NCBI RefSeq assembly: GCF_048060115.1
Contig: NZ_JBHMIM010000037.1
Coordinates: forward strand, 11,331 to 75,330
Length of the DNA: 64,000 nt
Direction: 5' to 3'
From: Micromonospora_E sp048060115
GTDB taxonomy: Bacteria > Actinomycetota > Actinomycetes > Mycobacteriales > Micromonosporaceae
Below the pieces are notes generated by a model. The model was not told the origin of the DNA. It did not search any database and saw only the letters and a program-made list of their open reading frames with translations. The stretch's first letter is position 1. Every line of letters begins with the position of its first letter. Positions 16,896 through 26,274 of this stretch are shown piece by piece. A program made the translations under genes and the position numbers.

Positions 16896-18950
16896 ATGCG
16901 CTGGCCGACAGGACTCGACGGGCTCTGCTACGGCGGGGACTACAACCCCGAACAGTGGCCGGAGTCCACCTGGCGCGACGACGTGTCCCTGATGCGCCAG
17001 GCCAGGGTCAACCTGGTGACCGTCGGGGTGTTCGCCTGGTCCCGGCTCGAACCACGACCGGGGCAGTACACCGCCGACTGGCTGGACCGGCTGCTCGACC
17101 TGCTGCACGGCGGCGGGATCAAGGTGGCGCTGGCCACGCCGACCGCCTCGCCACCACCGTGGTTCTCCCTGGCCCACCCCGACGCGTTGCCGGTCACCGC
17201 CGACGGAGTGCGGCTGCACCACGGCAGCCGGGACACCTACTGCGCGGCCACCCCGGCGTACCGCGACGCCGCCCGTACTATCGCGACGATGCTCGCCGAG
17301 CGCTACCGCGACCATCCGGCGCTGGCGATGTGGCACGTGCACAACGAGTACGGCACCATCTGCCACTGCCCGCACACGGCCGAAGCGTTCCGGCGCTGGC
17401 TGCGGGACCGCTACGGCGACCTGGCCGCTCTCAACGACGCGTGGACCGGTGCGTTCTGGAGCCAGTGCTACTCCGACTGGGCCCAGGTCGACACCCCGCG
17501 TGCCACCCAGTACCTGTCCAACCCGACCCAGGCGCTGGACTTCCGGCGGTTCTGGTCCGACGAGCTGCTCGCCGCGTACCTCGACCAGCGCGACCTGCTA
17601 CGCCGGATCACCCCGCAGGTGCCGGTCACCACCAACTACGTGCTCGGCGACTGGGTGCCGGTCGACCACGCCCGGTGGTCGCGCGAGGTCGACCTGGTGG
17701 CGATCGACCACTATCCGGGCGAGACCGACCGGCGGGCCGAGGAGCAGACCGCGCTCGCCGGCGACCTGGCCCGGTCGTGGTCCGGGCGTCGACCGTGGCT
17801 GCTGATGGAGAGCGCACCCAACCTCATCCACCGGTACGCCGAGGGCGTCGCGTACGCCAAGGAGCCGGACCGAATGCTGCGGCACAGCATCGCCCACATC
17901 GCCCGGGGGTCCCGAGGGGCGATGTTCTTCCAGTGGCGGGCGTCGCGCGGCGGCGCCGAGGCGTTTCACTCGGCGATGGTGCCGCACGCCGGGGCGGACA
18001 GCCGGACGTTCCAGACGACGGTGCGCCTCGGCAAGCTACTGGAGCGACTGGCGGAGACCGACGAGGGGGAGGTGCCTGCCCAGGTCGCGATCGGTTGGGA
18101 CGCCGCCAGCGGCTGGGCGCTGCAACACCCCGGGCTGCCGTCGCGGCACATCGAGTACGCCGACGAGGTGGCCGCCGCGCACCGGGCGTTGTGGCGCTGC
18201 GGCATCCTCACCGACTTCGTCTGCCCGGCGGCGGGGCAGCTGGACCTGACCGGTTACCGGATGCTGGTGCTGCCCGCCCTCTACCTGATGAGTGATGAGT
18301 TCGCCGACGAGCTCGGTCGGTGGGTGCACGCCGGCGGGCACCTGGTGGTCAGCTACCTGTCCGGGGTGGCGGACCAGTACGCCCGGGTGCGGCTCGGCGG
18401 ATACCCGGGCGCGCTGCGGGACCTGCTCGGCGTCCGCGCGGAGGAGTTCCTGCCACTTGGGCCCGGCGCCACAGTGGCGCTGACCGGTGGTCGGTCCGGT
18501 CGGCTCTGGCAGGAGCGGTGCGCCACGTACGGCGCCGATCCGGTGCTGGCGTACCGCGACGGGCCGCTCGCCGGTGCGCCAGCGGTGACCCGCCGGCGGG
18601 TGGGTGCCGGCACCGCCTGGTACCTGTCAACCCGGCTGGACGACGACGCCTACCGGGGCCTGTTGGCAGTGGCGGCGGCCGAGGCCCGGGTCGCGCCGGT
18701 GCTGCCCGGGGCACCGGCCGGTGTCGAAGCGGTACGCAGGGTGTCTGGTGACCGGCGCTGGTTGTTCCTGTTCAACCACGGGTCCACCGCCGCCGAGGTC
18801 GACGCCTGGGGCGATGATCTGGCCAGCGGCCGGCCGGCGGGTGGTCCGGTGACCGTCGAAGCCGGTGGGGTGGTGGTGCTGCGCGAGCAGGCCCGAGTAC
18901 GGCGTGGGCTCCGGCGGATCGGCCGAGTTTCAGTGATCGGCGACGATTGA
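16896..18950 (+). CDS. Glycoside hydrolase family 42 beta-galactosidase
   Basis: Retaining beta-galactosidase of 684 residues, without signal peptide. The catalytic barrel starts at once (GLCYGGDYNPEQWPESTWRDD). The acid/base Glu 151 lies in MWHVHNEYG and the nucleophile Glu 305 in WLLMESAPN. Cys 116, 156 and 158 fit the GH42 structural zinc site. The trimerisation domain and a short C-terminal beta domain follow from about residue 400. The ribosome site is AAGGGGG, 5 bp before ATG. Divergent pairing with the GH31 gene and proximity to an importer suggest removal of side-chain galactose from an imported oligosaccharide. Confidence 0.94.
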   Translation: MRWPTGLDGLCYGGDYNPEQWPESTWRDDVSLMRQARVNLVTVGVFAWSRLEPRPGQYTADWLDRLLDLLHGGGIKVALATPTASPPPWFSLAHPDALPVTADGVRLHHGSRDTYCAATPAYRDAARTIATMLAERYRDHPALAMWHVHNEYGTICHCPHTAEAFRRWLRDRYGDLAALNDAWTGAFWSQCYSDWAQVDTPRATQYLSNPTQALDFRRFWSDELLAAYLDQRDLLRRITPQVPVTTNYVLGDWVPVDHARWSREVDLVAIDHYPGETDRRAEEQTALAGDLARSWSGRRPWLLMESAPNLIHRYAEGVAYAKEPDRMLRHSIAHIARGSRGAMFFQWRASRGGAEAFHSAMVPHAGADSRTFQTTVRLGKLLERLAETDEGEVPAQVAIGWDAASGWALQHPGLPSRHIEYADEVAAAHRALWRCGILTDFVCPAAGQLDLTGYRMLVLPALYLMSDEFADELGRWVHAGGHLVVSYLSGVADQYARVRLGGYPGALRDLLGVRAEEFLPLGPGATVALTGGRSGRLWQERCATYGADPVLAYRDGPLAGAPAVTRRRVGAGTAWYLSTRLDDDAYRGLLAVAAAEARVAPVLPGAPAGVEAVRRVSGDRRWLFLFNHGSTAAEVDAWGDDLASGRPAGGPVTVEAGGVVVLREQARVRRGLRRIGRVSVIGDD

Positions 18951-19118
18951 TAGGAGGAAAGCGGTTGCCCTAGCATTGGGGCTGCACGGGAGCCAACCGT
19001 CGACGCTCGCTCGTGAAGCGGTCGAGCCGATCCGCACACGCCACCGGCGTACCTACCCGGCCGGGCAATGCCGGGCTGTCCGCCGGGCCGGCGGTGCCCG
19101 TACGCTCTCGGAGATCCC

Positions 19119-21446
19119 ATGCACAATCTCCACCGTCCATCGTCCAGCCTCCGTACCTCCCACCGGTCCCTGCTCGCCGCCGCGACGGTCGTCACACTGA
19201 CCGTCGGCGCGGGGGTGTTGACCACCGTCGCCGCCACCTCTGCCGCCGCGGCCGCCGGTTGCGCCGTGGACTACCGCGTCACCAGCGAGTGGCCCGGCGG
19301 ATTCGGCGCCAGCGTCACCATCCGCAACCTCGGCGATCCGGTTTCGTCGTGGCGGCTGACCTGGAGCTTCGGTGCCGGGCAGACCATCACCCAGGCCTGG
19401 AACGCCACCATCAGCTCCAGCGGTGCCCAGGTGAGCGCCGACAACGTCAGCTACAACGGCAACCTGGCTACCAACGCCAGCACCGAGTTCGGCTTCAACG
19501 GCAGCTGGACCGGCAGCAACCCGGTGCCGACGAGCTTCGCCCTCAACGGGACCACCTGCACCGGCGGCGTCGCGCCGACCACCGGCGGGCCACCACCCAC
19601 GACAGGGCCACCACCGACGACAGCGCCGCCGCCCACCACGGCACCGCCGCCGCCCACGACCCCACCGCCACCGACCTCCCCGCCACCGCCCGGCCCGGGA
19701 GCCAAGCAGATGGAGAACCTCGACCGGGGCGTGATCAGCGTCCGCTCCGGCGCCGGCAACCTGGTCTCCTGGCGGCTGCTCGGCACCGAGGCGGCCAACC
19801 TCGGATTCCACGTCTACCGCGGCACCACCCGGGTCACCTCGTCACCGGTGACCACCTCGACCAACTACTACGACTCCGGCGCCGCGTCGAATGCCAGCTA
19901 CACCGTGCGCGCGGTGGTCGACGGCACCGAGCAGGCCCCGTCGCCGGCATCACTCACCTTCGCCAACGGCTATCTCGACGTGCCGCTGCAGGTGCCGCCG
20001 GGCGGCACCACCCCGTCCGGGGGTGCCTACACCTACTCCGCGAACGATGCCAGCGTCGGTGACCTCGACGGCGACGGCCAGTACGAGATCGTGCTCAAGT
20101 GGGACCCCTCCAACGCCAAGGACAACTCACAGTCCGGCTACACCGGCAACGTCTACGTCGACGCGTACGAGCTGTCCGGGACCCGGTTGTGGCGCATCGA
20201 TCTCGGTCGCAACATCCGGGCAGGCGCCCACTACACCCAGTTCCAGGTCTACGACTACGACGGTGACGGTCGCGCCGAGGTGGCGATGAAGACCGCCGAC
20301 GGCACCCGCGACGGTCGCGGCACCGCGATCGGCTCCACCAGCGCCGACTATCGCAACTCGTCGGGCTACGTGTTGTCCGGGCCGGAGTTCCTGACCATGT
20401 TCAACGGCCAGACCGGGGCGGCGATGTCCACCGTCAACTACCTGCCCGCCCGGGGCACCGTCTCGTCCTGGGGCGACTCGTACGGCAACCGGGTGGACCG
20501 GTTCCTGGCCGGCACGGCGTACCTGGACGGCCAGCGTCCGTCGCTGATCATGTCGCGGGGCTACTACACCCGTACGGTCATCGCCGCCTGGGACTTCCGG
20601 GGCGGGAGCCTGACCCAGCGCTGGGTGTTCGACTCCAACAACTCCGGCAACGGCGGCTACGCCGGGCAGGGCAACCACGCGTTGTCGATCGCCGACGTGG
20701 ACCGTGACGGTCGCGACGAGATCGTCTTCGGTGGTGCCACCATCGACGACAACGGCCGTGGGCTGTGGAACTCCAGCCTCAACCACGGCGACGCCGGCCA
20801 CGTCGGTGACCTCGATCCGGGCCGGGCCGGGCTGGAGTACTTCAAGGTGCAGGAGGACGGCGCCAAGCCGTCGTCGGCGCTGATCGACGCGCGGACCGGT
20901 CAGATCATCTGGCAGACCCCGACCGGTGGCGACAACGGCCGGGGGGTGTCGGCGGACATCTGGGCCGGCAGTGCCGGCGCCGAGTCGTGGTCGTCGGCGG
21001 TCGGTGAGCTGCGCTCGCCGTCGGGTGGCAACGTCGGACGCAAGCCGTCGTCGATCAACTTCGTGATCTGGTGGGACGGCGACCCGGTACGTGAACTGCT
21101 GGATCAGACCCGGATCGACAAGTACGGCACCTCCGGCGACACCCGGCTGCTCACCGGCTCCGACGTGGCGTCCAACAACGGTACGAAGGCCACCCCGGCG
21201 CTGTCGGCCGACCTGCTCGGCGACTGGCGGGAGGAGGTGATCTGGCGGACCGGCGACTCGCGAGCGTTGCGGATCTACGCCACGCCGCACTCCACCGACC
21301 GCCGTGTCCACACCCTGATGCACGACCCGCAGTACCGGGTGGCGATCGCCTGGCAGAACACCGCCTACAACCAGCCGCCGCACCCGTCGTTCTTCATCGG
21401 CAACAACATGGCGACCCCACCGACGCCGAACGTCTACCTGCGCTGA
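19119..21446 (+). CDS. Secreted rhamnogalacturonan lyase: CBM2 plus polysaccharide lyase family 11
   Basis: Cleaves the rhamnogalacturonan I backbone of pectin outside the cell by beta-elimination. Of 775 residues, a signal peptide (about 1-47, ending near ATSAAAAAG) is followed by a CBM2 cellulose-binding domain. Its two Cys (CAVDY... and NGTTC, about 48-148) probably form the end-to-end disulfide. A Pro/Thr linker spans about 152-190. The PL11 catalytic domain begins at MENLDRGVISVRSGAGN and contains calcium-site-like DLDGDGQYE, DYDGDGRAE, DVDRDGRDE repeats. ATG 19119 has GGAG 6 bp upstream. The gene ends in a strong terminator and stands alone. Confidence 0.95.
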   Translation: MHNLHRPSSSLRTSHRSLLAAATVVTLTVGAGVLTTVAATSAAAAAGCAVDYRVTSEWPGGFGASVTIRNLGDPVSSWRLTWSFGAGQTITQAWNATISSSGAQVSADNVSYNGNLATNASTEFGFNGSWTGSNPVPTSFALNGTTCTGGVAPTTGGPPPTTGPPPTTAPPPTTAPPPPTTPPPPTSPPPPGPGAKQMENLDRGVISVRSGAGNLVSWRLLGTEAANLGFHVYRGTTRVTSSPVTTSTNYYDSGAASNASYTVRAVVDGTEQAPSPASLTFANGYLDVPLQVPPGGTTPSGGAYTYSANDASVGDLDGDGQYEIVLKWDPSNAKDNSQSGYTGNVYVDAYELSGTRLWRIDLGRNIRAGAHYTQFQVYDYDGDGRAEVAMKTADGTRDGRGTAIGSTSADYRNSSGYVLSGPEFLTMFNGQTGAAMSTVNYLPARGTVSSWGDSYGNRVDRFLAGTAYLDGQRPSLIMSRGYYTRTVIAAWDFRGGSLTQRWVFDSNNSGNGGYAGQGNHALSIADVDRDGRDEIVFGGATIDDNGRGLWNSSLNHGDAGHVGDLDPGRAGLEYFKVQEDGAKPSSALIDARTGQIIWQTPTGGDNGRGVSADIWAGSAGAESWSSAVGELRSPSGGNVGRKPSSINFVIWWDGDPVRELLDQTRIDKYGTSGDTRLLTGSDVASNNGTKATPALSADLLGDWREEVIWRTGDSRALRIYATPHSTDRRVHTLMHDPQYRVAIAWQNTAYNQPPHPSFFIGNNMATPPTPNVYLR

Positions 21447-21476
21447 GCTGATCTTGCGGCTTGCGCTGCAGACAAA

Positions 21477-21513
21477 CGCAGGCGGGGGACCGGAACCCAG
21501 TCCCCCGCCTGCG
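21477..21513 (+). terminator. Terminator after the rhamnogalacturonan lyase gene
   Basis: A perfect 14-bp stem, CGCAGGCGGGGGAC / GTCCCCCGCCTGCG, with a 9-nt loop, 30 bp after the stop codon. There is no U-tract, as is common for hairpins in actinomycetes. Confidence 0.8.
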
Positions 21514-21628
21514 GACGCGACGACATCCACCCCACGCGTGATCTCGTGCGTCGAACCATCACCTGCCAAGAAGAGTGCCAGCCGTGGATCGCGCGGCGGT
21601 GACCAGCTGATGAAGGTCCTGTTTCCGG

Positions 21629-22624
21629 CTATTGATCATCATCCGGGTCGGCCACCACCAGTTCGAACGAGCGGGCGCGGTCGTCGATGTCATAGACCAA
21701 CGTGGTCAACATCAGCTCGTCGGCCTGGGTCTGCTCGCGTAGCGCGGTCAATGCCCTACGGACGGTGGTCGGCGAGCCGATCGCCTGGCCGTCGCGGCGC
21801 TGTCGGACGAACTCCCGCTCGAACTCGGTGTACGGGTAGTCCGCAGCCTCCTGCGGGCTGGCCAGCGGCTCGGGCCGTCCGGAGCGCAGCCGCAGAAACG
21901 ACAGCCCGGCCGGGCCGGACAACCACTCTGCCCGCTCGTCGGTCTCGGCACAGACCACGTTGACGGCCACCATCGCGTACGGCTTGTCCAACCAGACCGA
22001 GGGACGGAAGTGCTGCCGGTACAGGGCCAGCGCCGGCAGCGTGTTCGCCGGGCTGAAATGGTGCGCGAAGGAGAACGGCAGGCCGAGGGTGCCGGCGAGC
22101 TGGGCGCTGAACCCGCTGGAGCCGAGCAGCCAGATCGCCGGCATCTCGCCCGCGCCCGGCGTGGCGGTGATCGGCCCCGGATCGCCCCGGAAGAAGCCGA
22201 TCAGGGCGGCCAGCTCCTGCGGGAACGCCTCGGCGTTCAGGCCGGCCATCGTCCGACGTAGCGCCAGTGCCGTGGCCTGATCGGTGCCGGGTGCCCGGCC
22301 GATACCCAGGTCGATGCGGCCCGGGTGCAGCGCCTCCAACGTGCCGAACTGCTCGGCGACCACCAGCGGCGGATGGTTGGGCAGCATTACCCCGCCGGAG
22401 CCGACCCGGATCGTCGAGGTGGCCGCCGCGAGGTGGGCGAGCAGCACGGGTGGCGCGGCGCTGGCGATGGCCGGCATGTTGTGGTGTTCGGCCACCCAGA
22501 ACCGGTGGTAGCCGAGCTGTTCGGTCCGGCGGGCGAGTGCGGTGGTGTGTGCCAGCGCCTCGCCGGTGCTACCGGCGGCGGCGACCGGGGCCAGGTCGAG
22601 GACGGAGAGCGGTACGTCGATCAC
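21629..22624 (-). CDS. LLM-class flavin-dependent oxidoreductase (luciferase-like, MsnO8-type)
   Basis: About 331 residues of the bacterial-luciferase-like fold, using reduced FMN or F420 for oxygenation or hydride transfer on an unknown substrate. Signatures are PLSVLDLAPV, LGYHRFWVAEHHNMPAIASAAP, IRVGSGGVMLPNHPPLVVAEQF, LGIGRAPGTDQAT and IWLLGSSGFSAQLA. The start is uncertain: GTG 22624 gives the usual short lead before the first beta strand, while TTG 22636 would add four residues. It follows the amylase gene on the same strand after 48 bp and may be read through from it. No metabolic link to the amylase is evident. Confidence 0.88.
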   Translation of the reverse strand: MIDVPLSVLDLAPVAAAGSTGEALAHTTALARRTEQLGYHRFWVAEHHNMPAIASAAPPVLLAHLAAATSTIRVGSGGVMLPNHPPLVVAEQFGTLEALHPGRIDLGIGRAPGTDQATALALRRTMAGLNAEAFPQELAALIGFFRGDPGPITATPGAGEMPAIWLLGSSGFSAQLAGTLGLPFSFAHHFSPANTLPALALYRQHFRPSVWLDKPYAMVAVNVVCAETDERAEWLSGPAGLSFLRLRSGRPEPLASPQEAADYPYTEFEREFVRQRRDGQAIGSPTTVRRALTALREQTQADELMLTTLVYDIDDRARSFELVVADPDDDQ

Positions 22625-22671
22625 ACTCCAGCCCAACCCGGCACCCGGCCGCGATCTTCCCGTACGGCGAA

Positions 22672-24519
22672 TCAGCTCCGCCAGGTGTCGCTCAGGGTGA
22701 CCGTCCCGCTGGCCGGTGCGGTCGCGGTGCGGTTGCCGCCGTTCTCCCAGGTCACCGTTCCGGCGGCGTCGCGGCGCAGATACTTGTAGGCGAACGTGGT
22801 GCCGGCCGGCAGGCTGACCGTGCCTCGCCAGACCGGGTAGCTGGCCGACGACAGCGGCACCGCCCGGGCCGGGTCCCAGCCGCCGAGCGTGCTGTGGTCA
22901 CCGACGACGAAGATGTTCTGCCCCCAGACGGTGCTGGCGGTCACTGCGAACGCGGCCGTGCTGGCTCCGCTCGGCGGCGGCGAGCTGGTCGTGCCACCGG
23001 TCGGCGACGGGGCCGGCCCGGCCGGGGCGCCGACGTGGATCGCGACGGCGTCGTTCGCCGGCACGCTGGCGGTGAACCGGCCGGTCGCGTCGACGGTCAC
23101 GGTCGGCCCGGTGCAGCCGCCGCCCGGCGTCGGATCGCCGTGCTGCACGTCGCAGTAGCTGCCGGCGGGCAACGACGTCTGAAAGGTGCGGGTCAGCGCC
23201 GACCCCTCCTTGTTGATCGCCACGTACGCCCGGTCGCCGCGGCCGAACGCGATCTGGTTGTTGCCGTTGTCCCACCAGTTGACGACGCCGGTGCCGTGCG
23301 CGGCGGTGCGGAACTTGACCATGTTGGCGATCTGCCGCCACGCGTGCTGGCAGCGCCAGCCATCGGCGTAGCAGGCGACGACGGTGCCGCCGTTGGGTGG
23401 GCCGGCGTCGAAGTTGGTGAAGTCGTAGCCGGAGTGCACGTGCGGCGACCCGTAGTTCCAGGCCAGGGTGAAGACGCTGGCCAGGGTGTACGCCGAGCCG
23501 TTGGTGTGGTTGAGGGTGTCGCCGCCACGCTCGGTGTCGTGGTTGTCGACGAAGACCCCGGCCCGGTCGCCGGGCAGGTAGCCCCAGGCCGGTCCGATGT
23601 CGCGCAGATAGGCGAGCCGTTCGTCGAGGAAGATCCGGCGCAGGTCCCGGGCGTAGCGGAACTCCTGCACGTCGCCGCTGCCGAGGTACTCCTCGGGCTG
23701 CACGGCCTCGCCGCCGCCGTGGATGACCTCCTGCACCCAGTAGGCGTTGGGGTTGCTCATCTTCGACCGGATGGCGGCCAGGTCGGTGGCGGCGATGTGC
23801 TTGGCCGCGTCGATGCGGAAACCGTCCACGCCGAGGGAGAGCAGGTCCGACAGGTACGCGGCGATCCGGGTCCGTACGTAGTCGCTGCCAGTGTGCAGGT
23901 CGGACAGGTCGACGAGCTCGCACTCCTGCACGTCGTAGCGGCTGCGGTAGTCGGCGATCCGGCTGCGGCAGGAGTGGAAGTCCTGCTCCTGGTAGACGCC
24001 GGGATAGTTGTACTTGGTGTACGCCGTACCGCCGCTGCCGGTGCCCTGCCCGGCACTCATGTGGTTGACGACGGCGTCGACGATCACCTTCACCCCGGCG
24101 CCGTGGCAGGTGTCGATCATCGCCTTGAACGCGGTCCGGTCACCGAGGCGGCCGGCGATGGCGTAGCTGACCGGTTGGTACGCGGTCCACCACTGGCCAC
24201 CCTGGATGTGTTCCTGTGGCGGGGAGACCTGGACGTAGCCGTAGCCGAGCGGGCCGAGGGTGTCGCGGCACTCGCGGGCGATCGAGTCGAACCGCCAGGA
24301 GAACAGTACGGCCGTGACGTCGCGGTCGCCCTGCGGCGCGGCGTCGGCGGCAGTGCTCCGGGTGGTGGCGCCGGCGGTGACCACGGCACCGCTGAGCAGC
24401 AGGGTGAGCACGGCGAGGCCGGCGAGCAACCGCCGCCGACGGCGGATGGGGTGTCTACTGGTCGGGGGGCCGGGTCGGGGCTCGGGTGGGCGGCTACCCG
24501 GGACGGTGTCGTGGGGCAC
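22672..24519 (-). CDS. Secreted GH13 alpha-amylase with C-terminal CBM20 starch-binding domain
   Basis: Endo-acting alpha-amylase of 615 residues. GTG 24519 has GGAGG 7 bp upstream, and the frame upstream of it is antisense to the next gene. A basic N-terminus (RRRRRLL) and hydrophobic core form the signal peptide (to about residue 60). The catalytic domain shows nucleophile Asp 237 (GFRIDAAKH), acid/base Glu 264 (WVQEVIHGG), the transition-state Asp 328 (FVDNHDTE) and VIVDAVVNHM. After a Pro/Ser linker, the last 100 residues form CBM20 (FVVGDHSTLGGWDPARAVPL, FAYKYLRRDAAGTVTWENG). Starch or glycogen is hydrolysed outside the cell. Confidence 0.95.
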   Translation of the reverse strand: MPHDTVPGSRPPEPRPGPPTSRHPIRRRRRLLAGLAVLTLLLSGAVVTAGATTRSTAADAAPQGDRDVTAVLFSWRFDSIARECRDTLGPLGYGYVQVSPPQEHIQGGQWWTAYQPVSYAIAGRLGDRTAFKAMIDTCHGAGVKVIVDAVVNHMSAGQGTGSGGTAYTKYNYPGVYQEQDFHSCRSRIADYRSRYDVQECELVDLSDLHTGSDYVRTRIAAYLSDLLSLGVDGFRIDAAKHIAATDLAAIRSKMSNPNAYWVQEVIHGGGEAVQPEEYLGSGDVQEFRYARDLRRIFLDERLAYLRDIGPAWGYLPGDRAGVFVDNHDTERGGDTLNHTNGSAYTLASVFTLAWNYGSPHVHSGYDFTNFDAGPPNGGTVVACYADGWRCQHAWRQIANMVKFRTAAHGTGVVNWWDNGNNQIAFGRGDRAYVAINKEGSALTRTFQTSLPAGSYCDVQHGDPTPGGGCTGPTVTVDATGRFTASVPANDAVAIHVGAPAGPAPSPTGGTTSSPPPSGASTAAFAVTASTVWGQNIFVVGDHSTLGGWDPARAVPLSSASYPVWRGTVSLPAGTTFAYKYLRRDAAGTVTWENGGNRTATAPASGTVTLSDTWRS

Positions 24520-24539
24520 GGCGGTTCCTCCAAGCGGGT

Positions 24540-24660
24540 GACGTCCGCAAGCTCCGCCTTCTTTGCTGTAAGAAGTTTGAAACTTGCTGGAAACTCTTGC
24601 GGTCAAGTTAGAGATCGATGAACTCCGAGTCAAGAGTTCGGCTAACCTCTGCGGCGTACC
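24540..24660. promoter_or_regulatory. Divergent amylase / ManD control region with direct repeats
   Basis: The spacer between the two divergent genes is AT-richer than its surroundings. It contains the tandem elements GAAACTTGC (24576 region) and GAAACTCTTGC about 12 bp later, plus related CAAGTT/CAAGAG words. Streptomyces amylase promoters are known to carry direct repeats recognised by LacI-type MalR; recognition here is inferred only. Confidence 0.35.
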
Positions 24661-24699
24661 GGTGGCAGCCCGCCGCCGTCGACGCGAGGAGTCTGGCTG

Positions 24700-25908
24700 A
24701 TGCGGATCGTGGACGCCCGGGTGATCGTGACCTGTCCGGGACGCAACTTCGTCACCCTGAAGATCGTCACTGAAGACGGAGTGACCGGAGTCGGCGACGC
24801 CACGCTCAACGGCCGCGAACTCGCCGTCGCCAGCTACCTGCGCGACCACGTCGTACCGACGCTGATCGGGCGCGACGCCGCCCGGATCGAGGACACCTGG
24901 CAGTACCTGTACCGGGGCGCCTACTGGCGGCGCGGACCGGTCACGATGAGCGCGATCGCCGCAGTGGACACCGCACTGTGGGACATCAAAGGAAAGGTTG
25001 CCGGGCTGCCGGTCTACCAGTTGCTCGGCGGCCGGTGCCGCGACGGCGTCACCGTCTACGGCCACGCCAACGCCGAGACCGTCCCCGAGGTGCTCGCCGA
25101 GGTGGCCCGCTACGTCGACCTCGGCTACCGGGCGGTCCGGGTGCAGACCGCCGTCCCGGGCCTGCCAGCCACCTACGGCGTCGGCAAGGACCGGATGTTC
25201 TACGAGCCGGCCGACGCCGCTGTCCCCACCGAGACCACCTGGTCCACCGAACGCTACCTGGTCCACACCCCGCAGGTCTTCGCCGCGGTACGCGACGAGT
25301 TCGGCCCGCACCTGAAGCTGCTGCACGATGCGCACCACCGGCTCACCCCGATCGAGGCCGCCCGGCTCGGCAAGGACCTGGAGCCGTACCGGCTGACCTG
25401 GCTGGAGGACCCGGTCCCGGCCGAGCTGCAGGAGGGCTTCCGGCTGATCCGCCAGCACACCACCACGCCGATCGCCGTCGGCGAGGTCTTCAACTCCATC
25501 TTCGACTGCCAGCAGCTGATCAAGGAACAACTGATCGACTACATCCGGACCACGGTGGTACGCGCCGGCGGCATCAGCCACCTGCGCCGGATCTTCGACC
25601 TGGCCGCGCTGCACCACGTCCGCAGCGGATCGCACGGCGCCACCGACCTGTCGCCGGTCTGCATGGCGGCGGCGCTGCACGTCGACCTGAGCATCCCCAA
25701 CTTCGGCCTGCAGGAGTACATGCGGCACACCGAGGCCACCGACGCGGTCTTCCCGCACTCGTATCATTTCGCCGACGGCTACCTGCATCCCGGCGAGGAA
25801 CCCGGGCTCGGCGTCGACATCGACGAGTCCGCGGCCGCCCGGTACCCGTACCAGCCGGCGTCGCTGCCGGTGAACCGACTCACCGACGGCAGCATGCACA
25901 ACTGGTGA
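24700..25908 (+). CDS. manD: D-mannonate/D-altronate dehydratase, enolase superfamily (ManD/RspA)
   Basis: Dehydrates D-mannonate (and often D-altronate) to 2-keto-3-deoxygluconate in hexuronate catabolism. The 402 residues start with the ManD N-terminus (DARVIVTCPGRNFVTLKI, DGVTGVGDATLNGRELAV). They carry KGKVAGLPVYQLLGGR, YGHANAETV, the Mg-ligand segments LLHDAHHRLTP, WLEDPVPAE and AVGEVFNS, and the C-terminal GLQEYMRHTEA and PVNRLTDGSMHNW. A uronate source fits the pectin lyase 3 kb upstream. No partner genes (uxaC, kdgK) are in the window, and family promiscuity means the true substrate may differ. The start ATG has GAGGAG 9 bp upstream. Confidence 0.92.
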   Translation: MRIVDARVIVTCPGRNFVTLKIVTEDGVTGVGDATLNGRELAVASYLRDHVVPTLIGRDAARIEDTWQYLYRGAYWRRGPVTMSAIAAVDTALWDIKGKVAGLPVYQLLGGRCRDGVTVYGHANAETVPEVLAEVARYVDLGYRAVRVQTAVPGLPATYGVGKDRMFYEPADAAVPTETTWSTERYLVHTPQVFAAVRDEFGPHLKLLHDAHHRLTPIEAARLGKDLEPYRLTWLEDPVPAELQEGFRLIRQHTTTPIAVGEVFNSIFDCQQLIKEQLIDYIRTTVVRAGGISHLRRIFDLAALHHVRSGSHGATDLSPVCMAAALHVDLSIPNFGLQEYMRHTEATDAVFPHSYHFADGYLHPGEEPGLGVDIDESAAARYPYQPASLPVNRLTDGSMHNW

Positions 25909-25909
25909 C

Positions 25910-26267
25910 ACCCGCGCGGACCAGCGAAGCGTACGTTTCACCGGTACGGGACGCCCGCGATCCCCGGCCGTGGCGACGAACGCCGCCAGCTCGGCCTGCG
26001 CAGCCGCGCCGGACGAGGGTGACCTGGTGGGTGCCCGGGTGCCTCCAGGGCTGCTGCGTTCGCCCGCCGTCGGGGCAGCTCAAGGAACGTGCCGAGGTCG
26101 GCGACGTCGGCGACGTACAGCACGCTGTCGGGCAGACTGACGGTACGGCGTACCTTCGCGATCCGTACTTCGGGGCGGAAGCCTATCGCCAGGATGGCGT
26201 CGTGCATCTGCCCCCGGTAGACCACCGCCGTCTCGAGGCCGGTGCCCGCATCGCTTCCGCTCTTCAT
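25910..26267 (-). pseudogene. Decayed CYTH-domain gene (class IV adenylate cyclase / CyaB-like)
   Basis: Fragments of one CYTH protein lie in different minus frames. GLETAVVYRGQMHDAILAIG, FRPEVRIAKVRRTVSLPDSV and LYVADVADLGTFLELPR share a frame (26267 to about 26080). AELAAFVAT and GIAGVPYR follow in other frames, and ETYASLVRAGVTS in a third. The RIAKVRRT and DLGTFLELE-like motifs are typical of the C-terminal half of CyaB/thiTPase-fold proteins. The N-terminal half with its ExExK motif is absent. At least three frame changes and the missing 5' half indicate a dead gene. Confidence 0.65.
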
Positions 26268-26274
26268 CCGCCAA

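Noticed and set aside
24520..25941. Long upstream extension of the amylase reading frame
   Set aside because: It is antisense to the mannonate dehydratase gene and lacks motifs. GTG 24519 with GGAGG and a signal peptide is the real start.
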